Shown in pieces: positions 34,158 through 34,516 of a DNA stretch of 34,516 nt. The translations under genes were made by a program, and so were the position numbers. Origin of the DNA: Candidatus Zixiibacteriota bacterium (GTDB lineage Bacteria; Zixibacteria; MSB-5A5; GN15; FEB-12). The notes under the pieces are model-generated. The model did no database searches. It had not been told where the DNA came from and saw nothing but the letters and a program-made list of their open reading frames with translations. Every line of letters starts with the position of its first letter. Within the stretch, counting starts at the first letter, position 1. Location: NCBI GenBank assembly GCA_024275255.1, contig JAJRZL010000020.1, positions 1 to 34,516 of the forward strand, read 5' to 3'.

Positions 34158-34516
34158 ATGAGAATTCCATACAGGAAATCAGCAGGTTTTACACTCATCG
34201 AGTTAATGATAGTTGTTGTCATTATTGGAATTCTGGCTGCCCTGGCAATTCCACGATTTATGAAGGCAACTACGAAGGCAAAGCAAAGTGAAGCCAGGGC
34301 AATACTTAAGCAAATTTATGTCAATGAGCGGGCATACAGGCAACAATCAGTAGGTAATAATTATTTCCAACCGGCAGGTCCTGCCAGCGCTGCTAATCCA
34401 TTGGTGTTACGGGATATATGGATTGAGATTCAACCCCAGGCAAGATATACCTATACCATCAATGTCGTCGGGAATACATTTACCGCTACTGCCACCGCGA
34501 ATATTGATGATGACCC
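34158..34516 (+). CDS. Type IV prepilin-like protein, 3' end missing at window edge
   Basis: The reading frame from the ATG at 34158 (GAGGAT ribosome site) runs open to the window end, giving 119 residues. MRIPYRKSAG is followed by FTLIELMIVVVIIGILAALA, the prepilin peptidase site (after G10) and hydrophobic helix with Glu5 of the mature protein. The globular part so far has an aromatic-rich helix (YVNERAYRQQ) and beta strands (YTYTINVVG), resembling short PilA-like pilins. It is a different protein from the prepilin at 30377-30865, with similarity only in the N-terminal helix. It lies 81 bases after the sigma-54 activator gene. Confidence 0.87.
   Translation, partial: MRIPYRKSAGFTLIELMIVVVIIGILAALAIPRFMKATTKAKQSEARAILKQIYVNERAYRQQSVGNNYFQPAGPASAANPLVLRDIWIEIQPQARYTYTINVVGNTFTATATANIDDD

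Overview
The window is a stretch of a Gram-negative (diderm) bacterial chromosome with moderate base composition. It carries one complete-looking but unusual type VI secretion system (T6SS) between ordinary chromosomal genes. The MlaD-like MCE protein, the GH57 enzyme, the prepilins with a sigma-54 regulator, and the Bacteroidetes-like form of the secreted tube protein point to an uncultured lineage near the Fibrobacteres-Chlorobi-Bacteroidetes group (for example a Zixibacteria-type phylum). This placement is inference and weakly supported. No tRNA, rRNA, CRISPR array, transposase or integrase was seen, and no gene-free stretch exceeds about 210 bases.

Layout. (1) 1-2605, minus strand: rsgA, an MCE/MlaD-like lipid-transport protein and the start of a GH57 glucanotransferase/amylase that runs off the left edge. 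(2) 2748-3983, plus: a geranylgeranyl-reductase-type flavoprotein, possibly read from a leaderless message. (3) 4194-13739, plus: a T6SS cargo block. It holds a PAAR spike with transthyretin-like C-terminal modules, a 1165-residue OmpA/peptidoglycan-binding/zincin protein, an exported beta-propeller (candidate immunity protein), a DUF1795 (Eag-like) chaperone, a free-standing adaptor homologous to the PAAR C-terminus, and a large membrane-active effector candidate. (4) 13932-29132, plus: the T6SS core in the order clpV (as two overlapping genes), tssB, tssC, hcp/tssD, vgrG, tssE, tssF, tssG, tssK, a tail-anchored TssL-like protein, a GTPase with one membrane span in the TssM position, and a small exported protein, ending at a clear intrinsic terminator. 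A good sigma-70-like promoter precedes clpV, and a strong hairpin lies between hcp and vgrG. (5) 29315-30262, plus: a membrane protein that fuses a COX1-like four-helix region to two DUF1858 domains, preceded by an FNR/CRP-like palindrome and followed by a terminator. (6) 30377-32440, minus: uroporphyrinogen-decarboxylase-family protein, free-methionine-sulfoxide-reductase-like GAF protein and a type IV prepilin. (7) 32673-34516, plus: an NtrC/PilR-type sigma-54 activator and a second prepilin, cut by the right edge, with a plausible -24/-12 promoter between them.

How it fits together. TssB/TssC form the contractile sheath, Hcp the inner tube, VgrG plus PAAR the spike, TssE/F/G/K the baseplate, and ClpV recycles the sheath. 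The membrane anchor is where this system departs from the textbook. No TssJ lipoprotein, TssA or canonical TssM is visible. Instead there is a tail-anchored 307-residue protein, a 739-residue protein with an N-terminal Ras-like GTPase and a single membrane span, and a 177-residue exported protein. With a T6SS-iii-style Hcp, this looks like a hybrid or undescribed T6SS subtype. It is the most interesting content of the window.
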